This document shows positions 27,497 to 36,653 of a stretch of DNA of 64,000 bases, piece after piece (positions within the stretch are counted from its first letter, which is position 1; each line of letters begins with the position of its first letter). Both the position numbers and the translations under genes were made by a program. The notes under the pieces are model-generated. The model was given only the letters and a program-made list of their open reading frames with translations, did no database searches and was not told the DNA's origin. Source of the stretch: UBA987 sp002292105. Lineage in GTDB: Bacteria > Bacteroidota > Bacteroidia > NS11-12g > UBA9320. The DNA lies in assembly GCA_943846675.1 (NCBI GenBank), contig OX044357.1, positions 868,001 through 932,000 on the forward strand. Reading direction: 5' to 3'.

Positions 27497-28735
27497 TTGG
27501 AACTTTTAAAAGAAATATATAATTCTTTAAGACGTAATCTTTTGCGGTCTTTTCTAACGGCGTTTGGTGTTAGTTGGGGTATATTCATGCTTATCATCAT
27601 CATGGGGTTGAGTATGGGGCTGGAAAACGGAATTAAGTCGATGTTTAAAGGGTTTAGCTCAAACAGTTTGTTTGTTTGGGGGCAATCCACTTCGATGGCT
27701 TATGCCGGATTTACAGAAGGACGAAGAATTCGATTGAAAATTGAAGACGCGGATTTTGTAAGAGAGCATATTGAAGGGGTGAAAATTGTTGCGCCAAGGG
27801 CTCAGTTGGGAGGGTATGGAGAAGGGAATAACGTAAAATACAAGAATGAAACGGGTGCGTTTTCTGTTCAAGGTGATATACCAGAAGTGCGTAATATCTA
27901 TCAATGGCTTCAGGTTGATGGACGATTCATCAACGAAACAGACCAGGCAGAGGGCCGTAAGGTTTGTTCGATTGGGAGACGCGTAAAAGAAGTTTTATTC
28001 AAAGACAAAAATCCTGTAGGGTCCTATATCTCTATCAATGGAATACAGTTTATGGTGGTGGGTTGTCACCGTTCACAAGCGGCGGCAGAACAAGCCGACA
28101 GAGACGATCAACAGATTATCATCCCCATGGCGACCTACCAAAGGGCGTTTGATGGTTCTAATTATATCAACTGGTTGGCCGTAGAATGCAACGACGATTC
28201 GGATGCGGAAGTGGTTGAAAAATCTATAAAAAAGGCACTGGCTGTTAAGTATAAAGTACACCCAGATGACCCAAGAGGAATTGGCGGGTTTAACGCAAAA
28301 AAAATGTTCGGTCCAATGCAAATGACTTTTTGGACAGTAAGAGGTGTTGGTTGGTTTGTGGGTTTAATGACGCTAATGGCTGGAATTATCGGTGTGAGTA
28401 ACATCATGCTGGTATCCGTGAAAGAACGCACCAAAGAAATTGGCATTCGGCGCGCATTAGGAGCCAAGCCAATCAATATTATTACCCAAATTGTAATGGA
28501 AGCCTTGGTTTTATCGCTTATTGCAGGTTACGCTGGGCTTATGGCAGGCATATGGCTGGTTGAAGGAATTGCACAATCACCTATGGAGCAAGAGACATTT
28601 AAAAACCCAGAAGTGCAATTCAGTGTAGCAGTAGCTGCATTAGTTGTTTTGGTGTTTTTTGGTTGCTTGTCTGGCTTCCTTCCGGCAAACAGAGCTTTAC
28701 GTATAAAGCCGGTTGAAGCATTACGTGCTGAATAA
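27497..28735 (+). CDS. MacB/FtsX-type ABC transporter permease (orphan, TTG start)
   Basis: A 412-residue permease with four transmembrane segments: one near residues 18-40 (AFGVSWGIFMLIIIMGLSM) and three at about 285-310, 335-360 and 375-398, with a large periplasmic MacB-core-like domain between. The motif KERTKEIGIRRALGA is the conserved FtsX/MacB cytoplasmic loop. The only sensible start is TTG at 27497; no in-frame ATG lies between the upstream stop at 27464 and the first helix. No ATPase or partner permease is adjacent, although such permeases work with a MacB-like ATPase, which must be encoded elsewhere. Confidence 0.87.
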   Translation: MELLKEIYNSLRRNLLRSFLTAFGVSWGIFMLIIIMGLSMGLENGIKSMFKGFSSNSLFVWGQSTSMAYAGFTEGRRIRLKIEDADFVREHIEGVKIVAPRAQLGGYGEGNNVKYKNETGAFSVQGDIPEVRNIYQWLQVDGRFINETDQAEGRKVCSIGRRVKEVLFKDKNPVGSYISINGIQFMVVGCHRSQAAAEQADRDDQQIIIPMATYQRAFDGSNYINWLAVECNDDSDAEVVEKSIKKALAVKYKVHPDDPRGIGGFNAKKMFGPMQMTFWTVRGVGWFVGLMTLMAGIIGVSNIMLVSVKERTKEIGIRRALGAKPINIITQIVMEALVLSLIAGYAGLMAGIWLVEGIAQSPMEQETFKNPEVQFSVAVAALVVLVFFGCLSGFLPANRALRIKPVEALRAE

Positions 28736-28799
28736 GTCGTGGATAATGATTCACAATTTGGAGCGTTATTTGTAATAGACAGTTACAATAGTTTATTGA

Positions 28800-30083
28800 A
28801 TGGGCGTTAAATCATTTTTACTTTCAAGTTTTCTTATTCTGTGCATACCACGTGTTGCGTCAGCAACCGAATTAAGATACGACAACTATATATACGATAC
28901 TTTGGTTGAGACGGTTCTTCTTTCAACCAACGCTGGAGGCTATAATCCAATTGCCGTGATGGATTTGGGCAAGACCAATGGCTTGCGTTTAAAGTTTGAT
29001 CGATTGGAAGCATCCAATGAATTTTATCAGTTCACGTTTGTACACTGTGATGCCAATTGGAAGCCTAGTAACTTGCAAAAAACAGAGTACCTTGAAGGCA
29101 ATACGATGGGCAGTATTGAGGATTTTACGTTCTCAACCAATACGTTTCAGCAATATGTGCAGTATTCGTTGGAATTTCCCAATCAGGATATGTCACTAAC
29201 AAAGTCAGGAAACTACCTGCTTATTGTTTACAAAAACTTTGATGAAGAAGACTTGGTGCTCACAAGGAGGTTTATGGTTTTTGAAAGTCAAACAACCGTA
29301 AATGGTACAGTCAAGCCAGCGACCAATCCCAGCGATCGATTTTATAAACAAGAAGTAGATTTTGAAGTAGAGTACAAAGATTATTTGATTCAGAATCCAT
29401 TCTTGGACGTGAATGCGGTCATTCTGCAAAACAACAGTTGGAACAATGCCATTTACAATTTGAAACCACAGTTTGTGAACAACAACATTCTGCAATTCAA
29501 CTACGAAAATGAAAACCTGTTTAACGGGATTACTGAATTTCGGTTTTTTGATATAAGAACACTGCGAAACTTTAGCCAAAATGTGGCGAAGAAGTTTACC
29601 GATTCTCTCGTTAATGTCGTACTGAATGTAGGAGAGTTAAGAAGCAGCAAAACGTATGTTAATTGGATAGACTATAATGGTAAACGTGTTATTCAAAACA
29701 CAGACGGTTCTGATGTTACAGAAAACGGGGATTACACCTTGGTTCACTTTAGCCTAGAGTCACCGAATAAAATCGCTGCTGGCGATGTATACGTGTATGG
29801 TGAACTGACAGACTGGCGTATTAACGAGAAGTATAAAATGACCTATCTCCCTGGTCGAAATGCCTATTATTTGGCTACAAAACTCAAACAGAGTTACTAC
29901 AACTATCACTATGTGACCCCTGGTAAAGACAACACCGTAGAATATGCGTATACGGAGGGTAATCATTCAGAGACGGAGAATGATTATTTGATTCTTTTGT
30001 ACCACACTGATGCATTTTACGGCTATGACAGGCTTATTGGTAAAACGATGCTCAATTCGCTTACCTCTCGCGATAATGATTAG
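28800..30083 (+). CDS. DUF5103 protein, T9SS plug-like
   Basis: A 427-residue exported protein with a signal peptide (1-22) and beta-rich domains: an N-terminal domain containing GLRLKFDRLEASNEFYQFTF and HCDANWKPSNLQKTEYL, and a later one with VYGELTDWRINEKYKM. These features match DUF5103, the family that includes the Plug protein found to close the SprA translocon on the periplasmic side in Flavobacterium johnsoniae. This supports an active T9SS, consistent with two sorting-domain substrates and a PorP/SprF gene in this window. The ATG at 28800 is preferred. Confidence 0.85.
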   Translation: MGVKSFLLSSFLILCIPRVASATELRYDNYIYDTLVETVLLSTNAGGYNPIAVMDLGKTNGLRLKFDRLEASNEFYQFTFVHCDANWKPSNLQKTEYLEGNTMGSIEDFTFSTNTFQQYVQYSLEFPNQDMSLTKSGNYLLIVYKNFDEEDLVLTRRFMVFESQTTVNGTVKPATNPSDRFYKQEVDFEVEYKDYLIQNPFLDVNAVILQNNSWNNAIYNLKPQFVNNNILQFNYENENLFNGITEFRFFDIRTLRNFSQNVAKKFTDSLVNVVLNVGELRSSKTYVNWIDYNGKRVIQNTDGSDVTENGDYTLVHFSLESPNKIAAGDVYVYGELTDWRINEKYKMTYLPGRNAYYLATKLKQSYYNYHYVTPGKDNTVEYAYTEGNHSETENDYLILLYHTDAFYGYDRLIGKTMLNSLTSRDND

Positions 30084-30098
30084 GATGTAATCACATCA

Positions 30099-30106
30099 TA
30101 ATTTTG
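30099..30106 (+). promoter_or_regulatory. Candidate -7 element upstream of dprA
   Basis: TAATTTTG, a TAnnTTTG match, 16 nt before the dprA ATG. A -33 box was not identified. Confidence 0.4.
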
Positions 30107-30121
30107 CAGGCATAAACCACC

Positions 30122-31219
30122 ATGTCTGATTCACTTATTTATAAACTTGCTTTAAGTAAAATCCCTAATGTAGGAACTGTTTTAGCCAAAAACTTAGTCA
30201 ATTTCTGCGGTGGGGTAGAGGCGGTATTTGCAGAGAAGTTGTCTATGTTAAAGAAGATTCCGGGTGTCGGAGAGAAAATCGCCCATTCGGTCTATTATTT
30301 CAGTGACTTCGATCAACTTAATACGGAGGTAGAATACATCACAAAACACAATGTTTCTTGTTATTTTTTTACGGATCAGGCATACCCTTTTCGGTTAAAA
30401 CACATTCATGCAGCACCAGTCATGCTGTTTCAACAAGGTCAGGCTGAATTAAATGCACGTCGCATGGTGGCCGTTGTCGGAACAAGGAAGTCAACTGCGC
30501 ACGGTAAAGATGAAACGAAAAGAATTATTGAAGAAATAAGCCCGTATAATCCAACCGTTGTAAGTGGTTTGGCTTATGGAATTGACTCTTGCGCCCACAA
30601 GGCTGCGATGGCGTGTAAGCTGCCTACCTTTAGCGTATTTGGTCACGGACTTGATCGAATCTACCCGCAACAAAATACAAATTTAGCGCAGAGAATTCTG
30701 GAGTCGGAAGGTAGCTGGATAACTGAATTTCAGACGGGCACTATTCCTAGCCCTCAGAACTTCCCTCAACGCAATAGAATTGTAGCCGGACTTGTTGATG
30801 CCGTAATTGTGATTGAGTCACCTCACAAAGGCGGGTCGATAATAACAGCCAACTTCGGATTTGAAAATAACCGCGAGGTCATGGCTTTACCGGGAAGGGT
30901 AAATGATTCGGCTTCAGCGGGATGCAATGCCCTTATTAAAACGAATCGAGCTAGTCTCATTGAAAGGGGAGAAGACGTGGCTAAATTGCTTAACTGGGAC
31001 ATGGATAAAAAGAAACAAAAACAATTTCAACTTCCTATTTCATTAGGTCCTCAGGAGCAATGTATCTTTGACACCTTGAAAGTGTATGGTGCGCTAAAGA
31101 TTGACGCACTTTCCTTTAAAACACAACTGGACGTAAGCGTTTTGGCATACAAATTACTTGAAATGGAAATGGACCATTTGGTGCGCGTATTGCCAGGCAA
31201 ACAATATGAATTGATATGA
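30122..31219 (+). CDS. dprA: DNA-processing protein DprA
   Basis: DprA loads RecA onto incoming single-stranded DNA during natural transformation. The 365-residue protein has an N-terminal helix-hairpin-helix region (IPNVGTVLAKNL and IPGVGEKIAHS), the Rossmann-like core with VGTRKSTAHGKD, VVSGLAYGIDSCAHKAA, FGHGLDRIYPQQN, FPQRNRIVAGL and ESPHKGGSIITA, and a C-terminal winged-helix DML1-like domain from about residue 300. Its stop overlaps queA by 4 bp (ATGA). Confidence 0.94.
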   Translation: MSDSLIYKLALSKIPNVGTVLAKNLVNFCGGVEAVFAEKLSMLKKIPGVGEKIAHSVYYFSDFDQLNTEVEYITKHNVSCYFFTDQAYPFRLKHIHAAPVMLFQQGQAELNARRMVAVVGTRKSTAHGKDETKRIIEEISPYNPTVVSGLAYGIDSCAHKAAMACKLPTFSVFGHGLDRIYPQQNTNLAQRILESEGSWITEFQTGTIPSPQNFPQRNRIVAGLVDAVIVIESPHKGGSIITANFGFENNREVMALPGRVNDSASAGCNALIKTNRASLIERGEDVAKLLNWDMDKKKQKQFQLPISLGPQEQCIFDTLKVYGALKIDALSFKTQLDVSVLAYKLLEMEMDHLVRVLPGKQYELI

Positions 31220-32428
31220 AAACTGACCCAAGAGGTATTCGTATATCTGACTTTGATTATGACCTACCGTCTGAGTTTATCGCTCAGAAACCGGTGTTTG
31301 AGCGGGATGCGTCAAAGCTGTTGTTCTATAAAGATGGTGAGATTGGGCATAAACACTTTAGCGACATCAAATCGGTATTGCCGGATGGAGCCAAGTTAAT
31401 TTTTAACAATACAAAAGTTATTCCTGCGCGTTTATTTGTCACCAAGCCAACGGGCGCCTTGATTCAAGTTTTTTTGCTCAACCCTGTCTCACCTTATGCC
31501 AATGTTGATCAAGCACTCAAGGCGATTAACCAAGCTGTGACCTGGAAGTGCATGATCGGAAATCTTAAACGTTGGAAGGAAGGCGAAACGATTGAAATAC
31601 AAATAGATGAATGGTCTATGTCGTTTACACTTCAAGACAAAGAACAACGATTGGTAGAGATGCAATGGTCAGCACATGTTGCCTTTTGTGATGCTTTAGA
31701 AGTATTGGGTAACATGCCTTTGCCACCTTACATTAAGCGTGAAGCTCAAGAAGCAGATGCGAGCAGGTATCAAACGGTGTATGCCAAAGAAGAGGGCGCA
31801 GTAGCAGCCCCAACCGCGGGTCTTCATTTTACCACTGAAATCTTAAATGATTTGATAACAACTGGAATGACGGCAGAGGAAGTGACGCTTGCATGTTGGC
31901 GCTGGGACCTTTAAGCCCGTAGAAGACGATCTTGTTTGGGATCATCCAATGCACAAAGAGTACTATCAAGTCAGTAAATCAACTATCCACAGTTTAATAA
32001 CAGACAAACCACGCATTGCCACCGGAACAACTAGTTTAAGGACCTTAGAAACCTTGTTTTGGGTTGGCGTTCAGTTGAGGGACGAAGCTGAGAATCCTTT
32101 GAATGTATTGCAGCATAAACCCTATCTATATGACAATATTTTGCCAAATTATAATGAAGCCTTACAATATATTCTGTCCTATATGGAGTCAAACGATGTC
32201 GACGAAATCGTTGGATTATCTGGTATTATGATTATGCCTGGTTACGATGTTAAATCTGTTGATGGTTTGATTACAAATTTCCATTTACCGAAATCCACGT
32301 TGCTGTTACTAATTGCAGCAATGGTAGGAGACAACTGGAAGGCCATATACAGTGAGGCAAAAAGCAATGCGTATCGTTTTCTGAGTTATGGCGACAGCAG
32401 CTTGTTAATGAAAGATGTAACGCTATAA
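31216..32428 (+). pseudogene. queA: tRNA preQ1(34) S-adenosylmethionine ribosyltransferase-isomerase, frameshifted
   Basis: QueA transfers and isomerises the ribosyl part of SAM onto preQ1-tRNA to form epoxyqueuosine. The first ORF (31216-31914, 232 residues) carries SDFDYDLPSEFIAQ, FNNTKVIPARL and VAAPTAGLHFTTEIL; the second (31889-32428) resumes with LHVGAGTFKPVEDD and GVITNFH-type and TTSLRTLE segments. The two meet exactly at the family's VTLHVGAGTFKPV motif, where one base (around 31888-31891, CTT-G-CAT) is extra. Removal restores a 403-residue protein of normal length. Either a real mutation, a sequence error or, less likely, frameshifting; the site is not a known slippery sequence. Confidence 0.88.
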
Positions 32429-32483
32429 TCAACTATTATAACCCTATAAGAACTTGGTATTAAAAAGGTTCGAACAACTGACT

Positions 32484-32491
32484 TAGTTTTG
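32484..32491 (+). promoter_or_regulatory. Candidate -7 element upstream of the thioredoxin gene
   Basis: TAGTTTTG matches TAnnTTTG and lies 14 nt before the thioredoxin ATG. Weak or no -33 box seen. Confidence 0.4.
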
Positions 32492-32504
32492 TGTTTCAAT
32501 TCAT

Positions 32505-32822
32505 ATGAGTGTACAAATATCAACCGACGGTGATTTTCAAAATCAATTAAGCAGCAACAACAAAGTCGTTGTAAAATATTTCGCTAACTGGTGTGGCAGC
32601 TGTAAGTTGTTTTCTCCGAAGTATCGAAGGCTATCTGACGATGAGCGTTTTGAAGGCATTGCGTTCTTAGATGTAAATGCAGAAGAAAATGAGACTGCTA
32701 GAAAAATGGCGGATGTACATAGTCTTCCATATTTTGCTGTATTTAAGAATGGTGAGTTGGTCGGCGGGACTGCAACAAGTAAAGAAGATAAAGTTGTTGA
32801 ATTACTTAATCAATTGAACTAG
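32505..32822 (+). CDS. Thioredoxin-family protein
   Basis: A 105-residue cytoplasmic thioredoxin-fold protein with the redox centre WCGSC (Cys30, Cys33) and the cis-proline loop in SLPYFAVFKNGE. The CGSC pair differs from classical CGPC and may shift its redox potential. Its stop codon shares one base with the GTG start of the next gene, so both are co-transcribed. A 2-Cys peroxiredoxin is encoded on the opposite strand downstream, a plausible electron acceptor (inference). Confidence 0.92.
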   Translation: MSVQISTDGDFQNQLSSNNKVVVKYFANWCGSCKLFSPKYRRLSDDERFEGIAFLDVNAEENETARKMADVHSLPYFAVFKNGELVGGTATSKEDKVVELLNQLN

Positions 32823-33064
32823 TGCACATACCTTCAATCAAAAAGCTAGTAGAACAGATTGCCTTGTCAGAGCTTAGGGCAGCGGAAGAGGCCATATTAG
32901 AAGAACAAACTCCTGGTATTGATGTGCCGGGTGAAGATGAAGGCGAACAGCTAACACATGTGATTGCCGCAATCTGGATTAAAGAAGACATGGAATCTAC
33001 AGGTCGTGAGCTTAAAGAGTCCTTACGTGAGTATACCAAAAAGGTGCGAAAGAGTATTGACTAA
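32822..33064 (+). CDS. Small conserved acidic protein (probably DUF6952)
   Basis: An 80-residue predominantly helical, acidic protein starting at GTG 32822, overlapping the thioredoxin stop by one base. It resembles a small Bacteroidota family (I believe DUF6952) that commonly sits between thioredoxin and peroxiredoxin genes. No catalytic motif or cysteine is present. Role unknown, perhaps linked to peroxide metabolism by context only. Confidence 0.7.
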   Translation: MHIPSIKKLVEQIALSELRAAEEAILEEQTPGIDVPGEDEGEQLTHVIAAIWIKEDMESTGRELKESLREYTKKVRKSID

Positions 33065-33085
33065 TAACTGCCGAAAACAGTAAAT

Positions 33086-33120
33086 AAAAAAAGCCCAATG
33101 TCACAGACATTGGGCTTTTT
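33086..33120. terminator. Bidirectional terminator
   Basis: Long stem AAAAAAGCCCAATGT / ACATTGGGCTTTTT around a short CACAG-type loop serves the plus-strand thioredoxin operon and the minus-strand peroxiredoxin gene. Confidence 0.92.
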
Positions 33121-33136
33121 GTTGGTTATACGGTTA

Positions 33137-33769
33137 CTAGTTTTTTGCTAAGTAATCTGCAACTTCTTCGTGAGTCTCATTAATTGCTGTTTTGCCTTCT
33201 TTCCAGTTTGCGGGACAAACTTCACCATGTATTTCGTGGTGAATTAAAGAATCTAACATACGCATTGCTTCGTTTACATTTCTACCTAATGGCAAGTCAT
33301 TAACCAATTGGTGTCTTACGGTACCTTCTTTATCAATTAAGAATAAGCCTCTGTAAGCAATCATTGGACCAGTTGCTGCCAATTGCTCATTTTCATCGTA
33401 TCCGTAGTCACCCCACAAAACACCATAATTAATGCTAATTGTTTTTGATGTATCTGCAACAATTGGGTAGGTAATGCCTTGGATTCCACCATGGTCTTTA
33501 GCCATTTGTAACCATCCCCAATGTGAGTCTTCCGTGTCTGTTGAACAGGCTACTATTTCACATCCTTTAGCTCTGAATTCGTCTAATTTCTCTTGAAAAG
33601 CGTGTAACTCTGTTGGGCAAACAAAGGTGAAGTCTTTTGGGTAAAAGAAGAATATAACGTACTTCTCTTTTATGTATTGATCAAGAGAGAAATTCTCTAC
33701 TATTTCCTCACCGTTTACAACTGCACGAGCTGTAAATGAAGGGGCTTTTTTTCCAACTAATACTGACAT
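33137..33769 (-). CDS. 2-Cys peroxiredoxin (AhpC/Prx1 type)
   Basis: A 210-residue thiol peroxidase reducing H2O2 and organic peroxides. The peroxidatic site is FTFVCPTELHAF (Cys51) and the resolving cysteine is in GEVCPANW near residue 185, typical of the dimeric 2-Cys Prx1/AhpC group. Core segments FFYPKDFTF and STDTEDSHWGW are present. It is monocistronic, with the terminator at 33086-33120 downstream. Confidence 0.95.
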   Translation of the reverse strand: MSVLVGKKAPSFTARAVVNGEEIVENFSLDQYIKEKYVIFFFYPKDFTFVCPTELHAFQEKLDEFRAKGCEIVACSTDTEDSHWGWLQMAKDHGGIQGITYPIVADTSKTISINYGVLWGDYGYDENEQLAATGPMIAYRGLFLIDKEGTVRHQLVNDLPLGRNVNEAMRMLDSLIHHEIHGEVCPANWKEGKTAINETHEEVADYLAKN

Positions 33770-34092
33770 ATTTATCTGTTTATTTTATTTACCGCAAAGG
33801 TAAATCTGGCAACATAAAATGGCAAGGGATTGCTATAAGTAATCTTGATAGATGGATTACTTTAGTCAATAAAAAAACCGGAGTGACTAAGCTCCGGTTT
33901 TTAATAACTAAACCAAAATAACTATAAATTATTAACGGATACCGAAGCATCGTAATAACTTGTCGTTGACGAACAATTATCTTTTTCGCACTATAGTAAT
34001 ATCGTCCGCGACTTTGATAGGTCAATATTACGCCAAAGTATTCTGCAGTTATCCACTGTTTATGATAAGTGGATAACATAATACTTGTGTTC
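33770..34092. other. Intergenic region with terminator and an inverted pair of DnaA-box-like 9-mers
   Basis: This 323-bp gap contains a hairpin terminator (33870-33903) and, at 34049-34076, TTATCCACT and its inverse AGTGGATAA separated by 10 bases. Each 9-mer is one mismatch from the DnaA box TTATCCACA. No gene or RNA was recognised; the peroxiredoxin promoter presumably lies at the left end. Confidence 0.5.
33870..33903. terminator. Hairpin terminator (for the gamma-carbonic-anhydrase-like gene)
   Basis: Stem AAAAACCGGAG / CTCCGGTTTTT with an 8-nt loop; A and T runs on both sides allow function in either direction. It is about 190 nt downstream of the minus-strand gene ending at 34093. Confidence 0.85.
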
Positions 34093-34626
34093 TTACTCTG
34101 ACAGTTCAGATTCCAGGTATAACCGACTTAATTTTACATACGCTTCTGCATTCTTATGGATGTGTTCAATCTGCTGCTGCGACAGAGTTTTAACCACTTT
34201 GGCAGGGCTTCCTAAGACCAGAGAATTTGGCGGAATTACCGTGTTAGCCGTTACAAGTGCATTGGCTCCGACAATAGAATATGCCCCAACTTTTGCGCCA
34301 TTCAATATTGTTGAATGCATGCCAACCAAAACGTGATCCTCGATTGTCGCTCCATGAATCAATGCCAAGTGACCTACGATAGAATCGTTACCGATAGATA
34401 CTGGAAAGCCAGGGTCGACGTGTATAACGGCGTTGTCTTGTACATTGGTCCTGTCTCCAATTCGAATCGCATCAGAATCTCCTCGCAATACAGCGCCATA
34501 CCAGATTGAAGCCATTTTGTTAATTTTTACGTCACCAATTACCACGGCATTCTCTGCGATAAAGGCGGATTCATCAATCTCTGGATGTGCGTTGTTAAAA
34601 CTTTTAATAATGGCCATGGTGTGCAT
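34093..34626 (-). CDS. Gamma carbonic anhydrase family (left-handed beta-helix) protein
   Basis: A 177-residue hexapeptide-repeat protein of the gamma-CA/YrdA/PaaY type. Regular [LIV]-G-x-x-x-x turns run through the body, for example VVIGDV, IRIGDR, VSIGND, VLVGMH, AKVGAY and SIVGAN. The three metal-binding His positions appear conserved in AVIHVD and in VGHLALIHG. Zinc or iron binding is expected, but carbonic anhydrase activity of this subgroup is not certain. An ATG three codons in (34617) is an alternative start. Confidence 0.88.
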   Translation of the reverse strand: MHTMAIIKSFNNAHPEIDESAFIAENAVVIGDVKINKMASIWYGAVLRGDSDAIRIGDRTNVQDNAVIHVDPGFPVSIGNDSIVGHLALIHGATIEDHVLVGMHSTILNGAKVGAYSIVGANALVTANTVIPPNSLVLGSPAKVVKTLSQQQIEHIHKNAEAYVKLSRLYLESELSE

Positions 34627-34674
34627 TTTAAATCTGTATTTTCGCTCTTTACGAAGGAAATAAAATTTGTAGAC

Positions 34675-35913
34675 ATGGGTGTTACGCGTTTAATAAATAT
34701 TGGCAAATTGTATGGGGTTACGACAAGTAATGACCCAAAACGCGGATCAGATTTGGCAGAAGTCGGTGTTGTTGATAACGCTTATTTGGATATGTACCAA
34801 GGCTCAATATCTGATTTTGGCCCGATGGCTGATTTGCCCGATGTTTCTGTTCAGTCTGTTTATGATGTAGAGGGCGGAATTGTTTATCCAAGTTACGTTG
34901 ATTGCCATACCCATTTGGTATTTGCCAAAAATCGTGAAGATGAGTTTGTAGATCGGATTAATGGACTGTCTTATCAGGAAATCGCCAATCGCGGGGGAGG
35001 GATATTAAATTCTGTTGAAAAGCTCCGTGAAATGTCTGATAATGAGTTATTTGAAGACGCTTATAAAAGGTTAACTGACTTGATAAAACTGGGTACTGGC
35101 GCCATCGAGATAAAAAGTGGCTATGGGTTAAATAAGGAATCGGAGTTGAAAATGCTTCGGGTGATAAAAAGATTAAAACAGACAAGCCCAATTCCAGTAA
35201 AAGCAACTTTTTTAGGCGCGCATGCTTTTCCGAAGGAATTCTCTGATAACCATGAAGGTTATATAGAATCCATCATTAACGATATTTTGCCGGCTGTTTC
35301 AAATGAAGGCTTAGCAGATTACATAGATGCCTTTTGTGAGGACGGTTATTTTACCGTCGGTCAAACCGATCAAATTGCCAAAGCCGGAAACGATCATGGG
35401 TTAAAATCTAGGTTACACGTTAACCAGTTTAAGTCCTTTGGTGCGGTTCAAATGGCTGCTGAGAATAATGCGATTAGCGTCGAACATTTAGAAGTGATGA
35501 CCGATGAAGATGTCGAGACATTGGCTCAGAGTGGCATGTTTGGTGTTGCCCTGCCTGCCTGTTCCTTCTTTTTAAAAATACCGTATACTCCTGTCAGAAA
35601 ACTGATTGATCGGAATATTCCAGTAGTGCTTGCGAGTGATTTTAATCCAGGATCGTCACCAACAGGAAATCTCAACTTTGTCATGAGCCTCGCATGCATT
35701 TACATGAACATGTTGCCCAATGAGGCCTTGAATGCGTTAACGATCAATGCGGCCGCGGCCATTGAATTGGAAAACGAAGTAGGCAGTATCGCTAAAGGAA
35801 AGCGTGGTAATGTGGTGGTCTGTAAACACATCACATCGATAAACTCTGTGCCATACCAATTCGGAGAAAACTTAATCTCTGACGTTTTTGTAAACGGCAG
35901 GAAATATGGATAA
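34675..35913 (+). CDS. hutI: Imidazolonepropionase
   Basis: HutI hydrolyses imidazolone-5-propionate to N-formimino-L-glutamate in histidine degradation. From the preferred ATG at 34675 the protein has 412 residues; the earlier in-frame ATG at 34585 lies inside the divergent gamma-CA gene. Visible motifs are the metal-binding YVDCHTHLVFA, the substrate loop RGGGILNSVEK, GTGAIEIKSGYGLN, the metal His in KSRLHVNQF and the catalytic VLASDFNPGS. No other hut gene lies in this window. Confidence 0.95.
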   Translation: MGVTRLINIGKLYGVTTSNDPKRGSDLAEVGVVDNAYLDMYQGSISDFGPMADLPDVSVQSVYDVEGGIVYPSYVDCHTHLVFAKNREDEFVDRINGLSYQEIANRGGGILNSVEKLREMSDNELFEDAYKRLTDLIKLGTGAIEIKSGYGLNKESELKMLRVIKRLKQTSPIPVKATFLGAHAFPKEFSDNHEGYIESIINDILPAVSNEGLADYIDAFCEDGYFTVGQTDQIAKAGNDHGLKSRLHVNQFKSFGAVQMAAENNAISVEHLEVMTDEDVETLAQSGMFGVALPACSFFLKIPYTPVRKLIDRNIPVVLASDFNPGSSPTGNLNFVMSLACIYMNMLPNEALNALTINAAAAIELENEVGSIAKGKRGNVVVCKHITSINSVPYQFGENLISDVFVNGRKYG

Positions 35914-36651
35914 TTAAAGTCGGAAAGACACGAACAATCCACTTACCGGATTAAACGTGTTGGCTATTTCATTCCAATTTCGAGTGCCAGTAACGGTGGT
36001 TTCAAAAATTCTTGGGTCAAACGATGAGGTTTGAATTATTGCTCTATTTACGTCTTGACTAAAGTTGTTCGATATAACCGAAATGTGCATTTCGTATCCA
36101 ACTTGTATGCGTCTATTCATATTGTACTGAAGCCCAAACATAGGTGCAACGCCAAAGCCAACCGTGGTAGTGGTTATTTTTTCTCTCGTCACAAAAAATT
36201 GAGTTTGCTGCTGTGAGAAAACCCTTTTGGTTTCCAAATTGAGTTCATGAAAATCTATTTCACGCCCCAAAATGAAATCCATACCATAATAAAAACTAAA
36301 TCGGTCGTCAATCTTTTTGGTTCTATAATAACCTAACCTGAGCCTTAAGTCATTGTTGCTATATGGGCTATTCTTGATGATGGTATCTCCAGCCAATGAA
36401 TTGTTTTGTGAATTTACGGCATCTAAATCCGTCTCTAGATTTCCAGACGAGTTGCTAAAACCAACCTGAAGCCTGGCGAAATTATTCGTTTTGAAGTTGT
36501 ACTTAAGAACTAAAGTCGGTTGACTGTTCTCTTGAACCAAACTGGAAAGGTTGACGCCAATCGAAAAATCACTCAATTGAAGACTGTCTTGGGCCAAAGC
36601 ATTGGATGCAATGGTTAGGAGGATGATGGTGGTTTGGATGGGTTTTTTCAT
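35914..36651 (-). CDS. Putative outer-membrane beta-barrel protein
   Basis: A 245-residue exported protein with a signal peptide (1-20, NALAQ) and a predicted eight-to-ten-stranded barrel, with alternating strands such as PTLVLKYNFKTNNFARLQVGF and NDLRLRLGYYRTKKIDDRFSF split by short loops and ending GLFVSFRL with a terminal aromatic-containing strand. It is 2 bp downstream of the AAA+ gene in the same transcription direction, so co-expression is likely. No known family was recognised. Confidence 0.68.
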   Translation of the reverse strand: MKKPIQTTIILLTIASNALAQDSLQLSDFSIGVNLSSLVQENSQPTLVLKYNFKTNNFARLQVGFSNSSGNLETDLDAVNSQNNSLAGDTIIKNSPYSNNDLRLRLGYYRTKKIDDRFSFYYGMDFILGREIDFHELNLETKRVFSQQQTQFFVTREKITTTTVGFGVAPMFGLQYNMNRRIQVGYEMHISVISNNFSQDVNRAIIQTSSFDPRIFETTVTGTRNWNEIANTFNPVSGLFVSFRL

Positions 36652-36653
36652 GT

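Noticed and set aside
33900..34092. Chromosome origin near the DnaA-like boxes
   Set aside because: Only two imperfect boxes, no AT-rich unwinding element, no dnaA or other origin-linked gene.
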